Shown here in pieces: positions 23,400 through 34,400 of a stretch of 64,000 nt of DNA (its first letter is position 1; each line of letters begins with the position of its first letter). Position numbers and translations under genes: made by a program. The notes under the pieces are model-generated. The model was given only the letters and a program-made list of their open reading frames with translations, made no database searches and was not told where the DNA came from. Source of the stretch: Balaenoptera acutorostrata (Eukaryota > Chordata > Mammalia > Artiodactyla > Balaenopteridae); the NCBI RefSeq assembly GCF_949987535.1, contig NC_080069.1, positions 43,079,269 through 43,143,268 of the forward strand, in the 5' to 3' direction.

Positions 23400-23860
23400 G
23401 GGCGGGGCTCTGCGTTTCTGGAGGTGCTCTGTTATCTGTGTGGAAGGGTGAGTGTTCTGAGTGGGTGCTGGTATCCATATGTGAGACCAGGACTGTTTTG
23501 ATTGAGTGCGTGTGAGAGAGTCTGTTGTGTGTGACTGTGGCTGTGATTCGTGTGTGCGCGCATACCAGCGTGTGTGAGGCTGTGGCAGCGGGTGTCCACG
23601 TGGGAGGCCGTGATGAGTGGCTGTGATGGGAGACTCCAAGTGCCTGTGGCAGCGAGAGGCTGCCTGGGTGTGTCTGTGAAGCTCTGGCTGTGTGTGGTGG
23701 AGGTGGGGGACTTTGGGAAGCTCTGCCAGTGGTAGTGAGAGCCCGAGTGTGCGTCCCATCTTGGGGTGAAGTGAGCACTGGGTGTCACGTACCCCTGAAT
23801 CACTGGTGTGTGTGTGAGCATGTGTGCGCGCATACTCATGCCTGTGTTTACCCATCAGGA
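23400..23860 (+). repeat. TG-rich cryptic repeat block
   Basis: Imperfect 'gtgtgtgactgtggctgtga' type motifs on the + strand with irregular period. Open frames on the opposite strand are His/Thr-rich shadows of it. Confidence 0.55.
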
Positions 23861-24119
23861 ACAGATTGCTCTGGCTTCCCCACTGTGCGGAGGGGAGGAA
23901 GGGGGAGGAAGGATGGCTTGCTTTTGCCCAGCAGACCAGAAGCTTCCTCAGAAGTAGTGTGTGCAGTGTGCGTGCGTGTTGGGGGGCAGGGAGAACAGCA
24001 CACGTGAAGACAGTTGACGTTTCTGTTCCCCTGCTCACCTCTGGCTCTGTCGGAAAGACTGTCTTCAGTTCTTTTCGTTACACATCAATGCTTCACATGC
24101 ACTGCCCACCCCCACCCCC

Positions 24120-24155
24120 CTTTGTGTGTGTGTGCGTGTGCACGCGTGCACACAC
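24120..24155 (+). repeat. TG/CA microsatellite
   Basis: A short (TG)n interrupted by CG, followed by 'cacgcgtgcacacacaag'. The alternating purine-pyrimidine run is Z-DNA prone. No function evident. Confidence 0.55.
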
Positions 24156-26679
24156 AAGCTTGCAAGCATCAACCTCTGTGTATATATTCGAGGGTGTGTC
24201 TGCACCATAGCAGTGATGGGGCCAGGGGTGGGGTGTAGTGGGAGATGCTGAGGCAAATAGGTCTTTGTCCCAGCCCCCAAGTGTGGAAAGCTATTCTGTC
24301 CATCCTTCTGTCTCCATGGAGGGCTCTGCAGCCTCCTTCCTGCCCCTGCCTCATCTGCTGAGAGCCTGCTCCCCTGTTGGCGGAGGGAGGTCTCAGTCAA
24401 CCCTGTTGCTCTGCCCATCCCCCGCCTTTCATGGAGTTCTTCCAGCTGTCTAACCTCCTGCTGCAGCATCTGTCCCTCCAAGAAGGCCAGCCCCCAAGCC
24501 CCCACTCCCCCTGGACTTAACCCGACTGGTGTGTGGGCCTTTTCTGGATAGAGGGATCCTCCTGATTCTTCTAGAAGCCAGAAGGGACTCTGGACTGGGG
24601 TTAGGGGATGAGGGATTTGGCGCTTGTACCTCAGGTGCTGTGAAGCTATCCAGAGCCCATGTGCCCAAAGGGAGGATATGAACTTATCTGCCCCTTCCTG
24701 CTTCCCATTTGAGAGGCAGGGGGCTGGATCAGATGACTTTTGAGGGAGAAAGCCCAGACCTTTTGCACCGAGAGGGCTGCTTAAGTCCAGGCCTGCATAT
24801 GTGAGCATATACAAGCCGGTGCCCAGGTCACCAGGCAGCGTGCAGGCCCCTGAGTGGGGCTCCACATGTGCGCACGGCTGGTGGGATTCAGACTCCCATC
24901 TCCCCAGGACACCTCCCAGCTGCCCAGCCAGGCCCGTCATGGGAGGCCCGCAACACGCCCGCACACACGTGCAGCAGGGCATGCACATGCTGATCTCAGG
25001 GTCCCCACGGTGCAAGAGGCTGGGGGGTGGGGGGTTTGAGCGCTCAGAGTCCAGGCTGCTGCCAAAATCCATCGGAATCTTGTCCCCCCCCAGGCCCCCA
25101 TCTCCGGCTGTGGAGGTCACAACAGCAGGTGCGGATACCCACCCCCCCCCAACTCACTCACATTGGGCCGCCTCCTTTTCCACAGCCTCAGCCAGAGGCT
25201 GGAGCTGGGGGACCGCTCCCCCTGCCTCCCTCCTGGCCCCCCTCCCACTGGTGCTCAGCTTCTCCTGCCCCCTTCTGCGGGGGAGGAGGGGGCATATGTT
25301 TGGGTGGGGTCCTTTCCCCTGAGCACGGGGGCTTGCTCCCGGAGCGGGTGGGGATGGGTAGCCCAGGAGGAGATATGGCTTGAGTCCTAAACCCAGGCAT
25401 GGCTTCTGGGTCCTGTGCCACTTAGGGTGGGGGCACTGAGAGCTGAGAGGAGGGTCAGGTCTGGATTCAGAGAGAAAGGAGAAAGAGACAGGGGGAGACA
25501 CCGCGGGGAGTAGGAGCCTGCCCCATGGCCAGCCGGCCCCAGCCCAGGAGCTGGCCCCTGACCCAGGCCCGCCCCCTCCCCCATGGGGGGCCTGCCGGGC
25601 CAGCTGCCAGGGGCCAGGCCTCCCTCCTTGGCCTCCGCCCCACCCCCAGCCTCTGGACCGCTCAGGCCTCTGCCCCCCCCCCACCGCCCACGCTGTCCAG
25701 GCTGCCTAGGCCTGGTGGGATCTGGGGGCCTCCTGGCCTCAGCCCCTCCTCCCCATCCTGGAGCTTCCCGCCCGCGCAGACTGTCTCTCCCAGCCTCCCC
25801 CGCAGCCAGCGCTGTTCCTCCCTGCCCACCATGTCCTTGTCCCTGTCTCTGCCCCTGCTCTGTCTCTCATTTTCCCTCTCTGTCTCCAAGTGTAGGTGTC
25901 TCTCTTCCTCCACCCTAATTCCTCTGCAGGTCTGAGGCCCCTAGAGTTTCCTAGGCCTTTGAATCAGCGGGTCGTCCTGCCCTGGGTTCTTGCCTCATTC
26001 CCAGGATGCATCTTCTAGGGCTGTGGTAGGGAGAGAAGAAGGGGATGAGGCCCGAACACAGAGTGCCTTTTCCCTTACCCTGGGGGATCCTGGAGTCTGG
26101 GGTTGCCAAGGGAGACTGGAAGGTATGGAGATGTCACCTTGGCTCCTGCTGTGGGCCAGATGCCCTCCATCAGAGGGATGCTTCTGACCTCACCCCAGCC
26201 CCAGGCCGAGGGGGGTGGGGTCCAGGCCAGTGACCTTCACTGGATCTCAGTTTCTCGGAGGTACCACGTGGGGCCTCCCCGTTCATTCATTGTCCAGGCC
26301 AGATTGAACCTACCTGACCCTCAACACACCCACACCAGCCAGCACCCTGAAGCCCGAAGCTCAGAACGTGCTATTGCACGTCGACACACACGCAGTCAGA
26401 GCTGGGCCCCAGGCAGTGGTGCCCAGAACCCCCAGTCCCATCCTGGATGTGGCAGGGGTTCCCCAGGGTTGGGTTGAATAAGTTAAACTGCCTTGTTTCT
26501 GCAGGGGTAAATAGAGGCTTTTCCAGACTCACACTTCCCTTTCTTAGGTTTTGCCTTCAGCTGGGCAGGGGCTGAGGGCTGAGGTGCAGGGCACCTGAGC
26601 TCCTACCAGGGCTGGCAAGAGGGGTCTTGGGCCCTGGATCCTAAGCCAGAAACTGGGTAGTTGAGGTCCTTGATCTGGA

Positions 26680-27075
26680 ACGTATCACTGTGTCAGTGTC
26701 CCTGCTGGCGACTGTCAGCCTCCGTGGTGTCAGCATTACTGAGGGCTGGTGTTACTCTGTGTGACTGTCCATCTTACTGAGTCTGTCAACATCCCTGTGT
26801 CACTGTGGATGTCACTGTCATTGTTAGCCTATGTGACTGTCAGTCTCATTGCATCTTTGATTCTGAGGTTACTGTCATTGTGACTGTGTCAGTGTCAATA
26901 GGTGTCATTGCCTTGTTTGTTGATGTCATTGTGTGTGACTGTCACTCACTGCATCATTGTCACTGTGGTGACTGTCAATATCCCTGTGTGTCATTGTCAA
27001 CTGTGCAACTGTGTCATTTTCACTGGGTGTTGTTATCAGTGTGTAATGTCTTTGTGTCATGGTGGAACAGTGACA
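26680..27075 (+). repeat. GTCACTGT-type cryptic array
   Basis: Variants of 'gtcactgtgtcagtgtc' and 'gtcattgtgactgtgtc' repeat irregularly over about 400 bp. The core word GTCA[CT]TGT or its close variants appears many times. Not a protein-coding exon. Confidence 0.65.
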
Positions 27076-28151
27076 GTAAGTTGGGGGCCCAGGGTTGTCT
27101 CTTGATGTGTCACCTGTGTGTGTGTGTATGTGTGTGGCAACACTGTGGGGTTCTGTGTCAGGAGAGGTGCTGGGCTTCTGCTTACAAGGGGTTTGGGCTG
27201 CTGGGCACTTGCTAGCGGGGTGCCCTCTGTTCCCTCCTCATTTCTGGGGCTGGGGCTGGTGGCCAGGCTAGGCCTCTGGAAGGGTCTGCAGGGAGCCTGG
27301 GCCAGTTTGCATAGCCCTCATCTGGGGCTTTATGGGATTTATGCTCCAGATCTATCCCAGAGCCATGGGGTGTGGACTTGGAAAATTCCTGGGAAAGATG
27401 CTCTTTGCCCTGGGATGGGTGGCCTGAGGTGAGCTAGGGTAGGGCAGAGGTGTAGCTTGGATGCCTCTGGTCTCAGCTTCCCTACCTGGGAATGGGTCCA
27501 GCTGGGACTCGGAGGGAAGAGGGAAGTGAAATTGGCCTGGGGCCCCCTGGACCTGCAGGTGGGGTGGGATGGGGGTTTTGTCCACCCTTATGCCCTGGGG
27601 GCTGGGCTCCTGGATTCATAGGCAGAAGCCCTCCAGCCCTCAGGAAGCCCTGCTCTTGTCTCGGATCAGCCAGCGCTGCTGCACTGACGGCATCCTCTCC
27701 TCACACTGCAGGAGGTGGGTGGGCTTGGAGAGATGCTCTTGGTGGGCACAGAGACCCTGCCGGGGTCTCTGTCACTCTCTCTGGGCCTGTCTCTCCCTCT
27801 GTCCTTGAATCTCTGCCCATGTCCTATGCTCCCTGTCTCTCTTCCTGTGCCTCTTCTCCCGTTTCTCCCTGTCTTGGTCTTTTCTTGTCCCTCAGGGTCT
27901 CCGCTCACTGCTTTCCCTTTCTCCTTGCCTCTCTGTTCCCCCCTCCCTGGGTCTCTCCCTTTTCTGGGTGTCCCCAGCCGTGCAGCATCTGTCGTGGTAC
28001 CCCATCCCCCCTCTCTGCAGCGCTTGCTCTCAGCAGCGCCCGTCTCCCATGGCTGCAGCCCCGTTGGCCCAGGGCCCGGCCCTTACAGTAACTCATCGGG
28101 CTGATGGAGGCGACTTTGATGAAGAAGCCACCCCTCCCCCTGTGGGGACCT

Positions 28152-28153
<2 letters not shown>

Positions 28154-28195
<42 letters not shown>
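28154..28195 (+). repeat. (GT)n microsatellite
   Basis: A pure run of about 21 GT units in the 5' intron. Likely polymorphic in length. Confidence 0.9.
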
Positions 28196-28201
<6 letters not shown>

Positions 28202-28540
28202 GTATGCCTTACACTCGTGCCAGGCCATCTCCTCACCCGCACGGCCCTCCCAACTGGGACCAGGAAGGAGCAGGGAGCAGAGGACCACCCTGTCCCTCTA
28301 CTCCCATTCTGTGATCTAACCTCTGTCCACTCTGCCTGCCCGTCTGCCTCCTGATGCCCTGGTTCCTCTCCCGTGTGGTGGGCAGTGGGCTGGCTCTGAG
28401 GTGGAGTATCTTCCTGGCTATGAGGAAAAGGCACGGGAGGACGGCAGAGATGGTCGGGGAGGGTCTGAGGGCACCCTGCAGGGGTTGAGGTGGGGACCAG
28501 GTAGGCCTCCAGCCTCATATCTCTCTTTCTTCAGCCCCAG

Positions 28541-29317
28541 CTCTGAATTTAGCACTGGTTCATCCTGGGTTCGGTTGCTCTGAGTTTAGCGCTGGTTCAT
28601 CCTGGGTTCGGTTGCTCTGAGTTTAGCGCTGGTTCATCCTGGGTTCGGTTGCTCTGAGTTTAGCGCTGGTTCATCCTGGGTTCGGTTGCTCTGAGTTTAG
28701 CGCTGGTTCATCCTGGGTTCGGTTGCTCTGAGTTTAGCGCTGGTTCATCCTGGGTTCGGTTGCTCTGAGTTTAGCGCTGGTTCATCCTGGGTTCGGTTGC
28801 TCTGAGTTTAGCGCTGGTTCATCCTGGGTTCGGTTGCTCTGAGTTTAGCGCTGGTTCATCCTGGGTTCGGTTGCTCTGAGTTTAGCGCTGGTTCATCCTG
28901 GGTTCGGTTGCTCTGAGTTTAGCGCTGGTTCATCCTGGGTTCGGTTGCTCTGAGTTTAGCGCTGGTTCATCCTGGGTTCGGTTGCTCTGAGTTTAGCGCT
29001 GGTTCATCCTGGGTTCGGTTGCTCTGAGTTTAGCGCTGGTTCATCCTGGGTTCCGTTGCTCTGAGTTTAGCGCTGGTTCATCCTGGGTTCCTTTGCTCTG
29101 AGTTTAGCGCTGGTTCATCCTGGGTCCGGTTGCTCTGAGTTTAGCGCTGGTTCATCCTGGGTCCGGTTGCTCTGAGTTTAGCGCTGGTTCATCCTGGGTT
29201 CCTTTGCTCTGAGTTTAGCGCTGGTTCATCCTGGGTTCCTTTGCTCTGAGTTTAGTGCTGGTTCATCCTGGGTTCCATTGCTCTGAGTTTAGCACTGGCT
29301 CATCCTGGGTTCCTTTC
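28541..29317 (+). repeat. 37-bp minisatellite, 21 exact-length copies
   Basis: The array is 777 bp long and equals 21 units of 37 bp with no insertion or deletion; unit starts fall at 28541 plus multiples of 37. The typical unit opens 'ctctgagtttagcgctgg' and ends 'tcatcctgggttcggttg'. Copies 2-13 (28578-29021) are identical. Copy 1 has aattt and agcact. Copies 14-21 differ in the last bases (ttccg, ttcct, tccgg, ttcca) or in agtgct/agcact. The typical unit has two CpG sites and an AGCGCT palindrome. It lies about 1.95 kb before the first coding exon. Each unit contains TGA and TAG, so it is not coding. Confidence 0.97.
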
Positions 29318-29699
29318 TTCGCCCCACCACTTGCTGACTGTGACTTTGGCCATTGTCTTACCCTCCTAGGCCCGAGGAGTAGCTAAAGATGGGGGAGTGG
29401 CAGAGGGTCAGGAGCCAGGCCAGGTGGTAGCAAAGGCCTCAGGGGTCACAGATGTGGGAGGGGTAGCCGAGGCCAGTTGGGGCCTAGAGAGATGAGCTGT
29501 GCCAGGGAGGGGCAGCCGGAGCTCCTGGGGCTGTAGCTGGAGGAGCGCCCGGTGCAGAGGGGAGGGCTCGCCTGGTGAGGGGCGAGTATAGCAGTGGGTA
29601 GGCAGGAGCCCTTCCCATAGAGGAGGCCCCGGAAGTCAGATTCTCTCCGGCTCCCCCACCCGCCGCTCCAGGCTGACAGCCACACTTGTCTCCCCTGCT

Positions 29700-30335
29700 G
29701 TAGCTCTGTCTGCAGTGTCTCTGGCTGTTTCTCTGGCAGTGTGTCTGACTGTGTGTCTGCATGTCCCTGGCAGTGTTTTGAGTGGTATGGATACTTCCTG
29801 ACTGAGCATCTGGCTGTGTCTCTGGCTCTCTCACTGGCAGTTTTCCTGGGTGTATGCCTGTTTGTGTCTATCGGTTCCTCTGGTATTTCTCTGCCTGTGT
29901 GTCAGGCAGTTTCTCTGGCATGGTTTCTGACAGTGTCTCTGGCTCTCCGGCTATGTTGCTGATGGTTTCTCTGCCTGTGCTGCTTACTCTTTCTCTATGT
30001 CTGCCTGCGTCTGGCCGAGTCTTTCACAGGGTTTCTTGCGGGTCCTTTGGTTGTGTGTTGGCTGTTCTCTGGCCGTGTCTCTGGCTAGTTATCTGGTTTA
30101 TCTACCTGTTTCTCTGGCTTTGTCTGATCGTGCCCGGCACAGTCTCTCCAGTCTGTGTGTGGGCTCTTTCTCTGGGGCTCTGTCTCTTGTTTTGGGCAGT
30201 GTCTCTGGCTAGTGTCTTTGCTGTGTGTCTGGCTGTACCTCTGTGTGTCTGGCTGTACCTCTGGTAGTGGCCGTGGTTGAGTGTCTGGCAGTGTCCCTCT
30301 CTGGATCTCTGCTTCTGTCTTGTTGACAGTCCCCC
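29700..30335 (+). repeat. TCTCTGGCTGTG cryptic array
   Basis: Degenerate repetitions of 'gtgtctctggctgtttctct' and 'tctggcagtgtctctggct'. A perfect 20-bp tandem pair ('ctgtgtgtctggctgtacct') occupies 30221-30240 and 30241-30260. Long open frames on the + strand here are Leu/Ser/Val/Cys-rich and are by-products of the repeat. Confidence 0.7.
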
Positions 30336-30859
30336 TCTCTCCTCAGACTGGGGCAGGAGAGTCAGGTTTGGAACCTTTCCTGCAGGAAATAGTTATTTCC
30401 CTGCCCTCAGGTATGGGCATGTGCTGGGGTGGAGTGGGGTGAGAGCAGCTGGACCCATCCCAGGAAGCAGGACAGCAGGTAGGGGGGCCACTGGATCCAT
30501 CCTGGCTTCTGGGAACATGTCCTGAGTGTGCTTTGTGTACCCACATGGGAGTGTGTAGACACTGATGCGTATCTGCTGGGCTGGGGCTCCCAGGCCCCTG
30601 GGCTGAAGGACGGGCTGTGGTCCCTGACAGGGAAAATCCCTCATCCTTCTCATGATCATTAAGTGTCCACTAAAGCAAAAGCCACATGTGACCTGGTCAC
30701 AATGTACCACTGCCCTGGTACCCTGCTGCTCTGAACTTCCCAGAGCCCAGTGGGGCAAGGCTCACCTGGGGATGGGGGTGGGTTGGGGGAACATGGCAGG
30801 GGCAGATCCGAGGGGCTCTCTCCCCAGGAGCGTGGCAGGGGGCCTTTCATTCAAGGCAA

Positions 30860-31140
30860 TTTGGAGAAGTATAGACCTCCAATTAAGTTAGAACATCACC
30901 CTTTCAGTTTGTGATGTTTATAGCTAATTAGCTAACCTTACCAGTGAAGTTATTTTTTTCCTAGAAAAATGGCCCTAGCATTACCAGTGATCTGTAACCC
31001 ATCCTGCCTCCAGCGGCTGTACTGAACAACAAACCATTGTAGGTTGCCTTCTACCATCTTAGCAGACCTCTGCCTACAGATGCCAATAATGTTTTCTGTT
31101 GCTTGAAGAGGATCCTGAGCCCCATTAAGAAGGGCATTTG
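30860..31140. other. AT-rich block just upstream of first coding exon
   Basis: Unlike its neighbours, this stretch is AT-rich, with 'tttatagctaattagctaac' near 30919 (a palindromic 'agctaattagct' core) and 'gaacaacaaaccattgtagg' near 31024. I could not assign a repeat family. It could be a conserved element or an unrecognised old repeat. Confidence 0.35.
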
Positions 31141-31268
31141 GGGTCAAGGTGCCCTGGCCCTAGGGCTGGGGTTTCCCAGTCTTGCCTGAGAGGAGGGGGG
31201 GCTCCCCAGGAGGCTCCTGCCTGGGCTGATGCTGCCCCTTTTCCCCGCCGCCCACTCTTTCCCAACAG

Positions 31269-31353
31269 ATGGCTGCTCCTGTCCCATGGGCCTGCTGTGC
31301 CGTGCTTGCCGCTGCCGCTGCCGTGGTCTACGCCCAGAGACACAGTCCACAGG
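31269..31353 (+). CDS. CNTFR: CNTFR coding exon 1 of 8 (residues 1-28): signal peptide
   Basis: The ATG is the first codon after the acceptor 'tttcccaacag', so its upstream context comes from the previous exon. It encodes a typical signal peptide: Met-Ala-Ala-Pro, a Cys-Cys/Ala/Val-rich hydrophobic core, and a likely cleavage after Ala22 before Gln-Arg-His-Ser. The exon ends in phase 1 at 'caca g' with donor 'gtgagt' at 31354. Its sequence agrees with the start of CNTFR as I know it. The start is chosen because it gives the family length and the signal peptide. Reading on into the intron gives an unrelated tail, so intron retention would not make receptor. Confidence 0.95.
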
Positions 31354-32504
31354 GTGAGTGCTGGGCGGGGGAGCTCCCTGCTGACCCCCTCTGGGAACTG
31401 AGCGTGAACCCTCCCCAGCATAGCTGTACGCACCCACCCAAGAGCCACATACTGCCATAGGCTGGCATCGTCACACATGAACATGAGTCATATGACACTG
31501 ATATACGGGGTGACCCACTGATGTCGTCCCATAAACACAGTCCCCCAGTCACTCCTGGGCGGTCTCATGCTGATGGTATCTCTGGCTTGAGATGATCTGT
31601 CCCTCTGCCCACTAGCACTGATACAGGGTACAGGCAGGTGGGATGGGAGTTGGGGGCAGCTAGGGGCAGGGCCCTGTACAGTACCTGGTGAAATGGGGTC
31701 CCCTCGGATTTATGGGGGTGCAGTGGGAGGCACTGAGAGAGACAGTGGGTAAGAATATTTCCCCTTGTCCCAGAAGGAATACAGGGACAGAGATGGTAGA
31801 CTGAGGACAAGGTGTGGGGATGGGCAGGGTGACAAGTGGGAGAGGGCTGGCACACCAGGGAAGGGGCCCGGTCAGTGAGCCGGGCTGGCTGGAGGGGGCA
31901 GGGATCGCTCAGGCTGCGCCATTGGCAGCCTCCTGCACCTCCCCCACAACTTGTCCAGTGAGTGCTGAGTCGTCCTCACAGACCACGGGGCAAGGAGCTG
32001 CACCCCTGCTGGGAAACGTTGCCACTGGCCCTTCTGCATCTGAGGCAGCACCTCAGACAGCCACGTCAGGACGAGGTCTGACCTCGAGACTCCTTGAACG
32101 AGGGAGCCTCCAAGTGTAGGGAGCTCCCCGCCTTGGTTGTGTCCTGCCCCCCACCTCAGTTGGTTCAGGTAGAGGCAGAGAAGGTGGGGGCATCTCTGGG
32201 GCCCAGGCGCAGAGCAGACCCTAATGGCTGAGCTCCATGACCCTCAAGGCTGTGGGCTCAAGGAGGGCAGTAGGTCGAGGCTCCTGTGGCCTCTTCCTCG
32301 TGAGCCCAGCACTGAGGCCCAGAGAGAGCCTGGCCTGCCCCAGGGCTGCTCCGCAGTGGGCAGGGACTGAAGGGACCACCGGGCCAGCCCATCGACCCCC
32401 ACCTGCAGTCGGCCTGCCTGGGGCTCTTGTGCTGACCGGACCAGCCTAGGCCCGCCAGTGGTCTTTCCCGTTGGCCTCGCCCCTGCCCTGTGTGTGGGCA
32501 TAGG

Positions 32505-33110
32505 CTGCATCTCTGAGAGTGTGAGACTGTCCTTGTGCGTTAGACTGTGTGCTTGTGTGAGTGAGGCTGTGTCCCTGTTTGGGTGCGTTTCTCTGTGTAG
32601 TTATATCCTTGTGGGCTGTGCCCTGTGTGTGACATAGTTGATGTGTGACCGTGGCCTTTGTGGGGTTGTGTCCTTGTGGTTTAGACTGTACCCCATGTGT
32701 GATAGTTTGTTAGTTTCTCTTTGTTTCTGTCTCTTCGTGTGTTCGTGTCCCTGTTAAACTGTCTCTCTGTGTGTGAGACCATGTCCCCAAGTGTAACTGT
32801 GCCTCTGGGTGACAGCGCCCTTCCTGTGCATGCATGTGGCCTTTTATCAGGTGTTACTGTCCCTGAAGTGGCACAGTGTCCCTGCGTAGCTGTGACCTTG
32901 TGGATGGTTGTCCTGTGTGTGCTTTTTCTTCTTTGTGGTGACTGTCTTCATCCTATGTGTATGGTGATGTGAAGTTGCTTAGGACGCCTGGGGGGACTGT
33001 TTCCAGCATGTGGTCCCCATGTGAGCCCATGTGCACAGGTGTGAGGGAGCCGTCAGCTCTGTCCCTGTGTGTTCTCCATGTCCATGACCTCATCCTGTCT
33101 CTGTCTCTTA
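32505..33110 (+). repeat. TGTGTCCTTGTG cryptic array
   Basis: Irregular variants of 'tgtgtccttgtg', 'gagactgtccttgtgcg' and 'ctgtgtgtgagaccatgtcc' repeat over about 600 bp, T/G-rich on the + strand. Confidence 0.6.
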
Positions 33111-33289
33111 TCCTGGCTTCTAACAACCTTTTCACAGCTGATTCCTTTGGAGCATTTGTCACCGCGTCAGGGCCAAGAAGCCCATCCTCCCCCTGCTGCT
33201 TGATTTAATTTCTGAAATGGACAGCACATCAGTAGGGGCACCCACGGGGCGGGAGGAAAGCTGTCCAGAGACAAAGGATTAAATCACTG

Positions 33290-33500
33290 CCATCTTTGGA
33301 GCTGTTGCATGGCTGTGTGTATTGCCATTGCTGTGTTAATTGTAGCAGTTGTGACACTGTGTGATTGTCATGTCACATTACCCCCTCTGCCTCTGCATTG
33401 TGGCCTGTAGTTGTCATCTGTCATTGTGTTGTCATTTTTTCATTCCTGCCCTGCCCTTACATGGTTGGTTTGTCACTGTTGTCAGGTTGTGTTTCCATTT
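33290..33500 (+). repeat. TTGTCAT cryptic array
   Basis: Short variants of 'gttgtcatctgtcattgtgt' with irregular spacing, T-rich on the + strand. Confidence 0.45.
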
Positions 33501-34307
33501 CCTTTGTGAGGCAGACAGGGTTCCCCACGTGTTACCCCACTGCCATTACATTCATTGTGCTGTTGGGTTGGTTTCCTTATCTTGCGGCTGTACCTGCCCC
33601 CCAGTATTAAAGGGCCATACCGGGGCCATGTTAGTTCTGAGCTGCTGTTGGTCAGTGTTGATGTGTTGCTGCTGGGACCGTGATGGCCACACCCCCTCCA
33701 CGATGGTCAGTTTTCAGCCTCCTCCTCAGGCCGCTGGATGCAGAGTCTCTGCTGGGGCGGGGGGTGGGGGTGTGTTTGTGTGTGTGTGCAGAGAGAGGGG
33801 CTTGGCGTGTTTCCTGGAAGCTCCAGGTTTTTGGAAGGGAGGCTGGAGGGGGGCTCAGTGGCTAGGGCTGGTGGACTGGGGGGGCTCTATGGCTTGAGCC
33901 ATGGACACTGGGCCTCTGGTCAGAGGGAGGCCCCCAGTCAGTCTCTGGTCCAGCCTCACAGCTGTGGCCTCCAAGGCCCCCCGGCCACCACCCTTCCGCC
34001 TGTTCATCCTCTGTTCGGCTGGTCCCAGGCCCCACAGACGAGTGGTCAGGGCTGGCTGGGTTTCCTGCTTCCCTCTCCTTTGACGGGGACAGAGAGGCTC
34101 AGAGAGGGGCGAGACAGAGACAGGCAGCGGGGGAGAGAGCTGGAGACACAGAGAGATCCCCGGCACAGGGAGGGTGACCGAGGCAGCAAACAGGGACAGA
34201 TGTTTCAGCACAGAGAAAAGCAGAACTGGGGAGGGGTCTATAAAGGAGGGAAGGGGGCGGCTGGCGGCATGGGGCGGGGGGGTGGGGGGGGATCCCTACC
34301 CCCTGCA

Positions 34308-34400
34308 GTCCTGGTGGTGTTAACAAGTCTAATTAAGAGGCCACTGGCCCAACTTAATTGGCTCTTTAACAGGAATTGCCTCTGAAAATCCCCCGACTCT
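34308..34400. promoter_or_regulatory. Conserved-looking block with paired TAATTA-type sites
   Basis: Near 34319 'gttaacaagtctaattaaga' is followed about 30 bases later by 'caacttaattggctctttaa'. The two form an imperfect inverted pair around 'ggccactggccc'. It sits between a G-run and a C-rich run, so the AT-rich core stands out. No repeat consensus matches. This is a candidate homeodomain-bound intronic enhancer; conservation not measured. Confidence 0.4.

Larger units (their letters stand above)
18837..31268. other. CNTFR: CNTFR intron before first coding exon
   Basis: About 12.4 kb if exon 2 is right. It contains conserved-looking AT-rich blocks at 20.06-20.72 kb, CpG island C at 21.55-22.01 kb, a 23-24 bp minisatellite at 22.3 kb, TG/CT-rich arrays, a 37-bp minisatellite at 28.5-29.3 kb and an AT-rich block at 30.86-31.14 kb. 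Outside these, I see unique GC-rich sequence and no coding exon. Confidence 0.6.

Noticed and set aside
24065..25120. 351-codon reverse-strand open frame
   Set aside because: No recognised domain, low-complexity Pro/Ser/Gly stretches and no splice or promoter context. Treated as chance.
27611..27716. Alternative non-coding exon ending at a GGTGGGTGG donor-like site
   Set aside because: The donor is weak and the 'cactgcag' acceptor-like site falls at its end, not its start. The pair at 18722-18836 is much better.
28541..29317. CRISPR-like array
   Set aside because: The repeats are directly adjacent 37-bp units without unique spacers, in a mammalian intron. It is a minisatellite.
29700..30335. 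Possible membrane protein from Leu/Val/Ser/Cys-rich + strand frames
   Set aside because: The hydrophobic reading comes from the TCTCTGGCTGTG repeat; all three frames look alike.
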